Assembly: GCF_900100765.1 (NCBI RefSeq)
Contig: NZ_FNFO01000003.1
Location: 1 to 64,000, forward strand
Source: Catalinimonas alkaloidigena
GTDB lineage: Bacteria > Bacteroidota > Bacteroidia > Cytophagales > Flexibacteraceae
Reading direction: 5' to 3'
DNA: 64,000 nucleotides
How positions within the stretch are numbered: position 1 is the stretch's first letter; every line of letters starts with the position of its first letter. Below, piece by piece: positions 8,081 through 16,510 of this stretch. The notes beneath the pieces were generated by a model that made no database searches, had not been told where the DNA came from, and saw nothing but the letters and a program-made list of their open reading frames with translations. A program made the position numbers and the translations under genes.

Positions 8081-9517
8081 TTACTTGATTACCAGCCGCT
8101 TGTGCACCACCCCCTGCGGCAACGTCAGGGTCACGAAATAGACACCCGCCGGTAACGAGCCTAATGCCAGAGTAGCTTTCGGAGCGTGTTGCGCCCAGGT
8201 TCGAACGACCTGCCCCGTCGTTGTGCATAACTGCACGGCATACGTCCCGGAAGGAGGCATCGCGACCGCACGGAGGTCGAGTGTAAAACTTCCCGCCGCC
8301 GGATTGGGATACACCGTTACTGCAGCGCTACTGCTCCACTGGGCGGCCTGCGTCACGGTCTGCGGCGAGTAATAACGGGTGGTCGCACTCTCCTTTTGCC
8401 ATGCGCCTTCGTTGATGGAGTACGCAACCGAAGCCCGGAGCCATTGGGTATCGCTGTAAAAAGAGAGCGGTGTTTCGAGGGTTTCGTAGTAGGCAGGCGG
8501 CAGCCAGGGTCGGCTGGCACTTTCGGCGGGCTGGTACCCGTACTCTTCTTTTCCTTCTTCGATCCAGTCCCCCTCGACCCATTCGTAGTCGGTGTAGGCG
8601 CGTAACGTGCCATCGCCCTGATAGACATAGGTCTCCCGGTTGTTTTCGACCAGTGCATCGCCGTCCTGCTGGTAGTATATGTACGCGATGAGTTGGTCGG
8701 CCGCATCGTATTCGAAGGTCTGCCGTGAATCGATCGACCACCCCGTGCCGTCGTAGAAATAGACGATCTGCTCCAGCAGGTTGCCGTGCGCATCGTACTG
8801 ATCGGTGGTTCTGAACCATTCGATTTCCTCGTTTTGATCGGTCTGCACGTAATCAATGGTTTCTACCAACTGCCCTGCGGCGTCGTACGCATACGTAGTC
8901 CGGCTGTACTTGGTCCAGGCTTGCCCTTCCCTCGAATTGATCACCAATTCCTGCAACTGTTGCTGCGGGTTATAGGTGTAGACGTACTGAAACATCTCGC
9001 GCCATGTGTCCCCTGATAACCCGGGTCGGTACGTTATCGAAGTGAGCAGCTGGTCATTCTCTCCCCACTCGTACGTGCTGCGGTTGTTGCCTTCCCACAT
9101 GGTACCTACTTGCGTGTGGGCCGTAAACTCTGCCAGTCGTCCCAGGGCATCGTATTGGTACTGCTCCCGGTAAACCGACACGCTCTGATCATCCCAGCTC
9201 CAGAAAAAACCCGTGGTGAGGTCGCCTTCCGCATTGTAAGTATACGTTTCTTTGTACGCCAACACCGAATCGGTAGGGCTGTTCATGCTGAACGTCAGGA
9301 GGCTATCCAGTTTGTATTGATGCATCGCCACAGGCCGGTGCGCCGGTGCGGCAGGAAAAATCGGGGCTTTGCCGGACGGACGTCCTATGCCCGCAGGCCT
9401 TGGTACTAGGGATGCCGCCGCTTTTCGGGCGGTGCCAGCCGCAATCGGGGCGGGCGATTGTGCCATGGCCAGACCAGCCCACAGCATCACGCTGGCCATG
9501 CATAAAAATTTTCGCAT
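8081..9517 (-). CDS. secreted YD-like repeat protein with T9SS C-terminal signal
   Basis: A 478-residue exported protein. Residues 1-20 are a Sec signal peptide ending AMAQ. Residues of about 75-330 hold a series of imperfect repeats of the form YDAxGxL followed by Tyr- and Trp-rich strands, resembling YD/RHS-type repeats but not the cation-shielding RHS shell. The last ~80 residues form a type-A T9SS sorting domain (VYPNPAAGSF near the start, then LPAGVYFVTL and a C-terminal KRLVIK), which directs export across the outer membrane and surface anchoring. No enzymatic motif is recognisable, so the function is unknown. Confidence 0.85.
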   Translation of the reverse strand: MRKFLCMASVMLWAGLAMAQSPAPIAAGTARKAAASLVPRPAGIGRPSGKAPIFPAAPAHRPVAMHQYKLDSLLTFSMNSPTDSVLAYKETYTYNAEGDLTTGFFWSWDDQSVSVYREQYQYDALGRLAEFTAHTQVGTMWEGNNRSTYEWGENDQLLTSITYRPGLSGDTWREMFQYVYTYNPQQQLQELVINSREGQAWTKYSRTTYAYDAAGQLVETIDYVQTDQNEEIEWFRTTDQYDAHGNLLEQIVYFYDGTGWSIDSRQTFEYDAADQLIAYIYYQQDGDALVENNRETYVYQGDGTLRAYTDYEWVEGDWIEEGKEEYGYQPAESASRPWLPPAYYETLETPLSFYSDTQWLRASVAYSINEGAWQKESATTRYYSPQTVTQAAQWSSSAAVTVYPNPAAGSFTLDLRAVAMPPSGTYAVQLCTTTGQVVRTWAQHAPKATLALGSLPAGVYFVTLTLPQGVVHKRLVIK

Positions 9518-9711
9518 AAGGTTGTTTGTGACGAACGCTTCTTCGGCCTACTGAACCAGGGATACGGCAACGGTTACCGTACTCGCTCGCGTGCAGCAGG
9601 GATTCACTTTATGTACGAAAAGATCGCGCGTGCCGCTCAGTTTTTGTAAAAAAATAAACGCATAAATACAAAAAACTCGCCTTACCCGCACCACCGCCGT
9701 CTCCCTTTTGC

Positions 9712-10824
9712 CTAGCCGGTCGTCTTTCGGTAACGCCAGACCGCCAGCAGGTTGATCGCCACCGCCATCACGAAAATCGCGATGACTTCGCCCCGCACGT
9801 TCGCGAAGGTGCTGCCTTTCAGGAGGATCATGCGGGAGGTTCGGATGATGTAGTAGAGCGGGTTGAAGCGGTTGATTGCCTGCGCCCAGGTGGGCATGTA
9901 CTCGGGTGGGGTGAAGAGGCCGCACATTAGAATGAAGACCATCAGGAAGAACCACGCGACGAACATCGCCTGCTGCTGATTGTCCGACACGGCCGAAATC
10001 AGCAATCCGATGCCTAGCGGAATCAGCAGAAACCCGGCGGTGATGACGTAGAGCAAGGCCACGCTGCCCACAAACGGCGTATGGAACAGGAACCGCGCCA
10101 GCAGCATCCCGACGGTGAGTTGGTACAGGGCCGCGAGCCAGAACGGAATCAGTTTGCCGAGGATGAACTGCCACTTGCGGATGGGCGTCACGTTCAACTG
10201 CTCGATGGTCCCGATCTCCTTTTCCCGCACGATGTTCAGCGTACTCACAAACATGACCACGATGCTGATGATCTCCACCAGCAGCCCCGGCACCATAAAC
10301 GTCTGGTAGTTCAGGAGCGGATTGTACCAGTAGGTCGGCACCACTTCCAGCCCTTTCGGCGAGGCTACTTGCACCCGCGCAGGCTGCACCTCAGCCTGGT
10401 ACGCCTGCACGATAGCCTGTGCGTAGCCGTTCGCCAGCCCCGCCTTCACGTTGTTGATCGCATTGACCAGCACCTGCACCTGTCCCTGCCGTTCGCGCAC
10501 CAGGTTCCGTTCAAAATGGGGCGGAATCACGAGCACCAGATCGGCGCGGTTCTCCAGCAGATCCTGTTCGGCCGCTGCCACCGACGGACGGGCCTCCACC
10601 AACCGGAAATAAGGCGTGTACTGAAACTTGTTGATGAGGCGACGCGCTTCCGGCGAATGGTCCTGATCGACGACCGTCAGGTTCAGGTTTTCGATCTCGT
10701 AGTTGGCCGCGTACGACAGCAGGAGCAACTGCACCAGCGGCGCGACCAGCAACAAGGCCAGCAGCGTCCGGTTGCGGCGAAGTTGCCGGAATTCTTTTTC
10801 GAGGATAAACCAGACGGTGCGCAT
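9712..10824 (-). CDS. ABC-2 type transporter permease (YbhR/YhhJ-like)
   Basis: A 370-residue permease with one N-terminal membrane helix (about 20-40), a large periplasmic region and five C-terminal helices. The signature NIVREKEIGTIEQLNVTPIR lies just after TM2, as in the ABC-2 exporter subfamily that includes E. coli YbhR and YhhJ. It is the last gene of the efflux locus, 67 bp after the paralogous permease. It should form a heterodimer with that permease, driven by the two ATPases upstream, and pass substrate to the membrane-fusion protein and TolC. The substrate is unknown. Confidence 0.88.
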   Translation of the reverse strand: MRTVWFILEKEFRQLRRNRTLLALLLVAPLVQLLLLSYAANYEIENLNLTVVDQDHSPEARRLINKFQYTPYFRLVEARPSVAAAEQDLLENRADLVLVIPPHFERNLVRERQGQVQVLVNAINNVKAGLANGYAQAIVQAYQAEVQPARVQVASPKGLEVVPTYWYNPLLNYQTFMVPGLLVEIISIVVMFVSTLNIVREKEIGTIEQLNVTPIRKWQFILGKLIPFWLAALYQLTVGMLLARFLFHTPFVGSVALLYVITAGFLLIPLGIGLLISAVSDNQQQAMFVAWFFLMVFILMCGLFTPPEYMPTWAQAINRFNPLYYIIRTSRMILLKGSTFANVRGEVIAIFVMAVAINLLAVWRYRKTTG

Positions 10825-10891
10825 GATGAGTGATTGAGTGAGTTGGCGATTGAGTGGATGAAGGGGTTGGTGACGACTGGCGCGATAGCGA

Positions 10892-12040
10892 TTACGTCAG
10901 GCGGTTGTTGAGGGAGCGGAAGCCAAGGACTAACAGGAAGAGCGCCATCCCGGCCAGAACCGCCGTTTCGCGCCACAGGTCGGCGAGACCAAGCCCTTTC
11001 AGCATGATGCCTTTCAGGATGTCGATGAAGTAACGAGCGGGAATGATGGTCGAAATCCACTGCAACACGAGGGGCATGCTTTCGATTGGAAACAGGAAGC
11101 CCGACAGGATCAGCGTCGGCATCAGCAGTGAAAAGGCCGAAGTCAGCATCGCGGCTTGTTGCGAGCCCGCTCGCGTGGAAATCAGTACCCCCAACGCCAG
11201 CGCCACGAAAATGTAAAGCAAAGATTCCAGCAACAGGAGCGTCACGCTACCACGAACGGGCATGCCCAGCACCCACACGCCAAGCGCCAGGATGATGATC
11301 GCGTTGATGAACGACAACAGGAAGTAGGGTAGAAGTTTCCCCAGGATGATCTGCAATTGCCGCAGGGGCGAGACGAGCAGCACTTCCATCGTGCCCAGTT
11401 CCTTTTCACGGGCGATGGTGATGCTCGTCAGCATGGCCGACACCAGCAGCAGGATCAGCGCCATCGTGCCAGGAACAAACGTGTATTCCCCTTTCAGCGC
11501 GGGATTGAAGTAGAGACGCGATTGGGTTTCGATGCGCACGCCGGGGCCGGCCGCACCTGAGTCGGCCGCACCTGAGCCGGCCCTTGGTTGGTGACTTCCC
11601 AGCGTTTCCAGTTCGTACGTTTTGATAATGCTGCTCGCGTAATTCACCAGGCTGATCGCCGTATTCTGGTCCGACGCATCGGCGACAAGTTGGAGTTGCG
11701 CTTGTCCCAGGTGATCCAGGTCGTTCGAGAAGCCCGCCGGAATGACGAGGGCCATTTTGACGTGCCCTTCCCGGAAGGCAGCCTCTATCTGGTCGTAGGA
11801 GGTAAGGTAGTTCCGCAGTCCGAAATAGCCGGACGAAAACAGGCGGTTCTGGACGTTGCGCGCGTGGACGCCTTTGTCAAAATCGAGCACGGCAAGGTCG
11901 GCATCCTTGATTTCGTTGGTCAGCGCAAAGCCAAACAGAATCACCAGCATGATGGGCATCCCGAACAAAATCAGGAGGGTGCGCGGGTCGCGGAAGATGT
12001 GGTAAAACTCTTTCCGCACGAACATCAGAAACGATTTCAT
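10892..12040 (-). CDS. ABC-2 type transporter permease (YbhS-like)
   Basis: A 382-residue paralogue of the following permease with the same topology: N-terminal helix (about 20-40), periplasmic domain, then a TM cluster beginning near residue 210. The cytoplasmic coupling signature TIAREKELGTMEVLLVSPLR is clear. The periplasmic domain contains a small Ala/Gly/Ser insertion encoded by a 15-bp tandem duplication (11548-11577), probably a flexible loop. It starts 5 bp after the stop of the ATPase gene at 12046 and is certainly in the same operon. Confidence 0.9.
   Translation of the reverse strand: MKSFLMFVRKEFYHIFRDPRTLLILFGMPIMLVILFGFALTNEIKDADLAVLDFDKGVHARNVQNRLFSSGYFGLRNYLTSYDQIEAAFREGHVKMALVIPAGFSNDLDHLGQAQLQLVADASDQNTAISLVNYASSIIKTYELETLGSHQPRAGSGAADSGAAGPGVRIETQSRLYFNPALKGEYTFVPGTMALILLLVSAMLTSITIAREKELGTMEVLLVSPLRQLQIILGKLLPYFLLSFINAIIILALGVWVLGMPVRGSVTLLLLESLLYIFVALALGVLISTRAGSQQAAMLTSAFSLLMPTLILSGFLFPIESMPLVLQWISTIIPARYFIDILKGIMLKGLGLADLWRETAVLAGMALFLLVLGFRSLNNRLT
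11548..11577. repeat. in-frame 15-bp tandem duplication in a permease gene
   Basis: Two adjacent 15-bp copies of CGGCCGCACCTGAGT differ only in the last base. They encode SGAAx twice in a periplasmic loop of the YbhS-like permease. The reading frame is kept, so copy-number change would only lengthen the loop by five residues per unit. Confidence 0.8.
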
Positions 12041-12045
12041 AGGCT

Positions 12046-12786
12046 TTATTCTTGATTTTGCGCGCCACGCGCCAGGTGGAGAAACACGTCGTTCATCGAC
12101 GCGGCTTCGAATTGCCGCTTCAGTCCCGCGGGGGTATCCAGCGCCTGAATACGCCCGTCGACCATGATCGACACCCGGTCGCAGTACTCCGCTTCGTCCA
12201 TATAGTGCGTGGTGATGAACACGGTGACGCCGCTGGCCGCCGCTTCGTAAATCAGGTCCCAGAATTGCCGTCGTGTGATGGGATCGACGCCTCCGGTCGG
12301 CTCGTCCAAAAACACAATCGCCGGGTCGTGCAGCAGCGCCACAGAGAAGGCCAGCTTCTGTTTCCAGCCCAGGGGCAGGCTACCGACCAGCGTGTCAGCT
12401 TCCCGTTCCAGCCCCAGCCGCTGTAGCAGCGCACCGGTCTTCTCTTTAATTGCCTTCATCCGCAGGCCGTAGACCCCGCCGTAAAAGCGGATGTTTTCGC
12501 GTACGGTCAGGTCTTCGTAGAGGGAAAACTTCTGGCTCATGTAGCCGATGTGCTGTTTGATGCGCTCGGCCTGCCGGAACACGTCGAACCCCGCCACCTG
12601 CGCCACGCCCGAAGTGGGGGTCAGCAACCCGCAGAGCATCCGGATGGCGGTGGTTTTGCCCGCGCCGTTGGCTCCCAGAAAACCGAAAATTTCTCCTTTC
12701 ATCACCTCGAACGTGATGGCGTCGACGGCGGTAAAGTCACCGAACCGCTTCGTCAGTTGCTCCACATGGATGGCTTGTTCGTTCAT
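12046..12786 (-). CDS. ABC transporter ATP-binding protein (second YbhF half)
   Basis: A 246-residue nucleotide-binding domain with Walker A GANGAGKTT (about 35-43), Q-loop MSQKFSLYEDL, Walker B IVFLDEPTGGVDP and the H-loop in FITTHYMDEAE. The signature loop reads LPLGWKQ instead of LSGGxxQ, a degenerate form known in ABC-2 exporters with asymmetric ATP sites. It matches the C-terminal half of the double-ATPase YbhF. It directly precedes the two permease genes and would pair with the ATPase at 13139 to make an asymmetric heterodimer. Confidence 0.9.
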   Translation of the reverse strand: MNEQAIHVEQLTKRFGDFTAVDAITFEVMKGEIFGFLGANGAGKTTAIRMLCGLLTPTSGVAQVAGFDVFRQAERIKQHIGYMSQKFSLYEDLTVRENIRFYGGVYGLRMKAIKEKTGALLQRLGLEREADTLVGSLPLGWKQKLAFSVALLHDPAIVFLDEPTGGVDPITRRQFWDLIYEAAASGVTVFITTHYMDEAEYCDRVSIMVDGRIQALDTPAGLKRQFEAASMNDVFLHLARGAQNQE

Positions 12787-12853
12787 GGAGGTTTTAAGGT
12801 TGAAAGTTGCAGGTGAAGGTTTCAGGTCGCAGGTTCGATAGACTTACCTTTCT

Positions 12854-12930
12854 TGTCATCCTGTCAAAGATCTTTTTACAAGGCAAGGCGATTGATCTTA
12901 AAGGGTGAGAAGATGCTTTACAGCATGACA
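12854..12930. repeat. MITE-like imperfect inverted repeat 1
   Basis: Part of the 352-bp gap between the two ATPase genes. TGTCATCCTGTCAAAGATCTT at the left end pairs with the reverse complement of the right end at 17 of 21 positions, with about 35 bp between. The TGTCAT...ATGACA ends look like the short non-autonomous intergenic repeats common in Bacteroidota. I see no transposase here. Confidence 0.45.
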
Positions 12931-13008
12931 TTCCTAGTTTAATTTCTTCACTTCTGATGCTATCGTCTCTCATGTTTCCCTCCCTCTTTTTCATTTCATT
13001 TTCCACTT

Positions 13009-13116
13009 TTTGTCATCGCCCGGCGACCCGGTTCGAGCACTAGCGAGAAATCTTCTACCATCAACGTAAATTTGGCTTGAGACGAAAAGAGATCTCTCCT
13101 TGCGCGAGATGACAAA
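13009..13116. repeat. MITE-like imperfect inverted repeat 2
   Basis: Second element in the same gap. It is bounded by TTTGTCATC (13009-13017) and GATGACAAA (13108-13116), which are perfect inverted copies, with further imperfect complementarity inside around AGAAATCT and AGAGATCT. It shares the TGTCATC end with repeat 1. The rest of the gap (12787-12853 and 12931-13008) holds short pyrimidine- and purine-rich tracts and no gene. Confidence 0.45.
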
Positions 13117-13138
13117 GAATTGAGAAGACAAATAGGCG

Positions 13139-14068
13139 TCAAGACGAAGGTTGTGTTTCCGGTTGTTGGAGGAGGTCCATGAAGGTGTCTTCGATTGTTG
13201 GATCGATGCGCTGCAGGTCGATTTTGGTAAAGCCTTTTTGAGTCAGGTACGCTCGAACCGCTGCCTCATCAGCCTTCTCCGTCTGAAGACTCAGGTGCGC
13301 ATACTCCCCAAAGGCAAAGCAGGTGTGCGTACCGGGATACTGCCGTAGCGCTTGCAGAAAGGGGTACATTTTCTCGGCCCGGACGGCATAGAGCGGCCAT
13401 CGATACGCCGACCGTAATTCCTCCGGCGTACCTACCTGCAACACCTGTCCTTGTTGCAACAGGGCCATCCGTTCGCACATCGCTGCTTCGTCCATGTAGG
13501 GCGTCGAGACCAGAATGGTAATGCCCTTGGCCTTCAGCGTGCGCAACATCTGCCAGAATTCCTGCCGCGACACGGCATCCACCCCCGTTGTGGGTTCATC
13601 GAGCAACAGCACTTCCGGCTTGTGGATGAGGGCACAGCAGAGCGCCAGCTTCTGTTTCATCCCGCCCGAGAGCGCACCCGCGCGACGTTTTTTGAACGGT
13701 GCCAGTTGTTCGTAGATGTCGCGGATCAGGTCGTAGTTCGCCTCGACCGTCGTATGAAACACCGTCGCGAAGAATTCTAGGTTCTCCTGCACGGTCAGGT
13801 CCTGGTAGAGGGAAAAGCGCCCCGGCATGTAGCCGATCCGGTTTCGGATCTCCCGAAAATCATGGACCACGTCGTAGCCTGCTACGGTCGCCGACCCTTC
13901 GTTGGCCAGCAACAGCGTCGCCAGCACCCGGAACAAGGTCGTTTTCCCGGCGCCATCCGGCCCGATTAGACCGAACAACTCCCCTTCCTCAATCTGCAGG
14001 GACACGTCGCGTACCGCCTCGACCGTCCCGTAGCGCTTGGATATATAATGGATCTCTACTGCAGACAT
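13139..14068 (-). CDS. ABC transporter ATP-binding protein (first YbhF half)
   Basis: A 309-residue ATPase with Walker A GPDGAGKTT (about 36-44), a canonical signature LSGGMKQ, Walker [13 protein letters not shown] and the H-loop region STPYMDEAAMCE. After the ATPase core a ~80-residue C-terminal extension follows. GPDGAGKTT is typical of the N-terminal half of YbhF-type proteins. Here the two halves are separate genes, 352 bp apart, with repeats between them. The gene is preceded by the membrane-fusion gene and fits the same exporter. Confidence 0.9.
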   Translation of the reverse strand: MSAVEIHYISKRYGTVEAVRDVSLQIEEGELFGLIGPDGAGKTTLFRVLATLLLANEGSATVAGYDVVHDFREIRNRIGYMPGRFSLYQDLTVQENLEFFATVFHTTVEANYDLIRDIYEQLAPFKKRRAGALSGGMKQKLALCCALIHKPEVLLLDEPTTGVDAVSRQEFWQMLRTLKAKGITILVSTPYMDEAAMCERMALLQQGQVLQVGTPEELRSAYRWPLYAVRAEKMYPFLQALRQYPGTHTCFAFGEYAHLSLQTEKADEAAVRAYLTQKGFTKIDLQRIDPTIEDTFMDLLQQPETQPSS

Positions 14069-14121
14069 GAGGCGTGATGCGTTAACTATTATGAAGGATA
14101 AGTTCGTCTTTTAGAAAAGTT

Positions 14122-14163
14122 CTGAACTCTGAACTCTGAACTCTGAACTCTGAACTCTGAACT
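14122..14163. repeat. heptanucleotide tandem repeat, six copies
   Basis: Six perfect copies of CTGAACT lie immediately 3' of the membrane-fusion gene stop codon (minus strand, stop at 14167-14169) and upstream of the ATPase gene. A 7-bp unit is prone to slipped-strand mispairing. It is outside coding sequence, so copy changes could affect only spacing, mRNA structure or translation of the downstream ATPase. Confidence 0.9.
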
Positions 14164-14166
14164 CTT

Positions 14167-15060
14167 CTACTCAAACAGGACATCCGCAGGCATGCCGATC
14201 TTGAGAGAACCGTCGTTCTGCACGCCGATTTTCATCGCGTAGACCAGGTTCACGCGGTCCTCCTTCGTCTGGATCACCTTCGGCGTAAACTCCGACTTAC
14301 TCGAGATCCACTCTACCTTTCCGGGATATTCGCGCCGCTCGCCGCCGGGCGCATCGACCAGCACGCGCACCTGCTGTCCCAGCTTGACGCGGGTCAACTG
14401 ATCGCCACTCAGGTAGGCCCGCAAAATCAGGCGTTTTGTATCGCCCACTTTGTACAGCGGCTGCCCGTAGCTCACCACCTCGCTGGGTTCGGTGTAGACC
14501 GTCAACACGGTGCCCGCGATGGGGTTTTTCACCTGGCTCCGTTGTAACTGATCTTCGATCTGCTCGATTTGCACCCGCAACGCGTTCGCTTCGGCCGAAA
14601 TGCCGCTGGTCTGTGTGCCCAACGCCGACTGTTGTACGGAGACCTGCTTTTTGGCCACGGCTAGCTGGTAGTCGAGGTCGTCGAGCTGCTTGGAGGGAAC
14701 GGCGTTGGCTTCGACCAGGTTGACCACGCGCTGGCGCTCTTTCTGCAGGTTTTGTACCTGCTGCTGCAGCCCGGCGAGTTGTGCCGAGACGTTGGGCGAT
14801 TTTTGCAGCGCTGCTTCGATACTGGCCTGCAGCTGAGCTTTTTTCAAGTGAAGCTGCGTGGTATCGATGAGCCCCACCGCTTGATTGGCTCCGATAGAGT
14901 CGCCTTCTTCCACCGCCAGTCGCTGGAGTTGCCCGGTAGCTTCGGCCGAGACGACGTATTCCGTTGTCTCGAAATTGCCGGAGGCGTCAAACTGGTCTTC
15001 CTGGGCACCGCAAGCACCGAGGCCCACGGCAATCAACACGAGAAGAGAATGGATTTTCAT
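14167..15060 (-). CDS. HlyD/YbhG-type membrane-fusion lipoprotein
   Basis: A 297-residue periplasmic adaptor. The N-terminus is a lipoprotein signal with lipobox LGAC (Cys17), so it should be anchored in the inner membrane. A first biotinyl-lipoyl-like half (about 35-70) is followed by a long coiled-coil hairpin (about 75-185, rich in Gln, Leu and Lys), the second lipoyl half (NPIAGTVLTVYTEPSEVVSYGQPL) and a beta-barrel. It links the ABC permeases to the TolC protein encoded 4 bp upstream. Confidence 0.92.
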   Translation of the reverse strand: MKIHSLLVLIAVGLGACGAQEDQFDASGNFETTEYVVSAEATGQLQRLAVEEGDSIGANQAVGLIDTTQLHLKKAQLQASIEAALQKSPNVSAQLAGLQQQVQNLQKERQRVVNLVEANAVPSKQLDDLDYQLAVAKKQVSVQQSALGTQTSGISAEANALRVQIEQIEDQLQRSQVKNPIAGTVLTVYTEPSEVVSYGQPLYKVGDTKRLILRAYLSGDQLTRVKLGQQVRVLVDAPGGERREYPGKVEWISSKSEFTPKVIQTKEDRVNLVYAMKIGVQNDGSLKIGMPADVLFE

Positions 15061-15064
15061 GGCA

Positions 15065-16339
15065 TTATTCGGGGACAGCGGCCGTAGCGCCGGCGATGGT
15101 TTGTGATTCGATTTGCGCCTGAAGCAATTGCAGGCGGTGGAGTTGCTGCTGAAGTTGCGCCTGCGTCAGGGCGTTGGCTTCGGTGAAGTAATCGGCAAAA
15201 CGGATGATGCCGTTTTTCAATTGCACGTCGGCGGTTTCCCGAACCCGCTGCCGTAGAACGACCAGCGCTGAATCGGTTTCCAGCAAGGTTTGGTAGCGGT
15301 CGATTTGCGCTTGCTGTTGCACCAGCTCCAGGCGTTGGTTTTTCTGAAAGACCTCTTCCTGCACCCGCACCGACTCTTGTTGCAGCCGCAGCCCTTCCAG
15401 GTCACGGCGGCGGTAGTAGAAGTTGCTGAGGTTCCAGTTAAGGCGGGCCCCCACCTGGTAATACCCGTGGAAATCGTTGCGCAGGAAGTTGAGCGTGGGG
15501 CGACCGTAGCCCGCCTGCCCGAACAAACTCAGGCGAGGGGCCAACTGCGTATCCAGCAACTGACGCTGGACTTCGAGTTGAGTACGTTGCTGTGCGTACA
15601 AGCCCAGTTCCGGACGGCTTCCCGACCCTTGTGTGGGGGCGGTTGGCGTTTCCAGCCGGGTAACTTCCTCCAAGGACTGGCCCACCAGTTCGCTTAACTG
15701 GGTCAGCATCGCCCCACGGTTCAGCGCCAGTTCTTTCAGTTGCTGATCCAGGTTCAATAACTCGGCGTCAAGCTTGTCGAGGTCTTGCAGTGTGGCGGCA
15801 CCGTTCCGTTGTAATGCTACTAACGCCTCCCGTCGCTGTTGCAAATCTGCTTGCAGGGCTTCGCGCAATCGGATGTTCTCGTCAGACAGGAGTACACCGA
15901 AGTACAACTGATTGATGTGGCTGCGCAATCGGTACAATTCCACTTCCACCCGCTGGTTTTCGGTACGGTACTTCTGCTGTTCCCACTCCTGCTGCCGCCG
16001 CGTCGCTCCTGCGTCGAACAAGGTCTGGGTAGCATCAAGCGTCAGGCGGTACTGGTCCTTGGAAAGAGTCGGAATCTCCACGCCCGGGAGTTCGATGGGC
16101 AGGGTAGTCACTTCGCTCTGGTACGTGGCCTGGCCGTTTACGGCGAGTTGGGGCAACAGGCGCTGGTGGTTCAGCCGTGCGACGGCATTGGCCGCCTGCT
16201 GATCGTTCAGCGCCTTCTGACGCACCAGCGGGTAATTGGCTTTCGCCAGCGCATAGCATTCGTCCAGCGTCAGCGTTTGTGCCCAGCCCACCGGTCCACG
16301 CAGCAGGAGAAGCAAAAGAAAGAATCGTATCCTATCCAT
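15065..16339 (-). CDS. TolC family outer-membrane efflux protein
   Basis: A 424-residue TolC-family protein. Residues 1-20 are a signal peptide ending GWAQ. The rest is long Gln- and Arg-rich amphipathic helix interrupted by beta-segments, in two structural repeats (about 30-210 and 225-415). It forms the trimeric outer-membrane channel of the exporter. An 18-bp palindrome close to that in front of tetR begins 5 bp upstream of the start codon, so this is probably the first gene of the TetR-regulated operon. Confidence 0.92.
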   Translation of the reverse strand: MDRIRFFLLLLLLRGPVGWAQTLTLDECYALAKANYPLVRQKALNDQQAANAVARLNHQRLLPQLAVNGQATYQSEVTTLPIELPGVEIPTLSKDQYRLTLDATQTLFDAGATRRQQEWEQQKYRTENQRVEVELYRLRSHINQLYFGVLLSDENIRLREALQADLQQRREALVALQRNGAATLQDLDKLDAELLNLDQQLKELALNRGAMLTQLSELVGQSLEEVTRLETPTAPTQGSGSRPELGLYAQQRTQLEVQRQLLDTQLAPRLSLFGQAGYGRPTLNFLRNDFHGYYQVGARLNWNLSNFYYRRRDLEGLRLQQESVRVQEEVFQKNQRLELVQQQAQIDRYQTLLETDSALVVLRQRVRETADVQLKNGIIRFADYFTEANALTQAQLQQQLHRLQLLQAQIESQTIAGATAAVPE

Positions 16340-16343
16340 TCGC

Positions 16344-16361
16344 TTTAACTAATTGGTTAAA
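16344..16361. promoter_or_regulatory. TetR-type operator in front of tolC
   Basis: TTTAACTAATTGGTTAAA is an 18-bp inverted repeat with 7 of 8 arm positions complementary and a 2-bp centre. It begins 5 bp upstream of the tolC start and closely matches the palindrome in front of tetR at 17570. A dimeric repressor bound here would block transcription of the efflux operon. Confidence 0.75.
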
Positions 16362-16377
16362 CGATAGGTAAAAAAAT

Positions 16378-16409
16378 TTACCGGGGCTGTAGCCCCCGGA
16401 TGACGAACT
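16378..16409 (-). pseudogene. vestigial 3' end of a tetR gene
   Basis: Read on the minus strand these 32 bases encode KFVIRGLQPR and a TAA stop. The intact tetR next door ends EFIIRGLQPNKD. The shared part differs at the DNA level mainly at a third codon position and by one Ile-to-Val change, the pattern expected of a homologous coding sequence. No other part of a tetR is present at this site. It is best read as the original end of the regulator gene, now cut off by the AT-rich insertion. Confidence 0.6.
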
Positions 16410-16510
16410 TTTTATAAATGCATCCGATCATGAATCAAAACAAACACCTTATTTACCACTATAATAGAGTACTAAACACAAGCCATTTTATTCATTAATT
16501 GAATCGATAT

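Noticed and set aside
9640-9676. GTTTTTGTA...TACAAAAAAC inverted repeat as a terminator
   Set aside because: The stem is nearly all A/T with a long loop and lacks a proper T tail on the strand that would need it.
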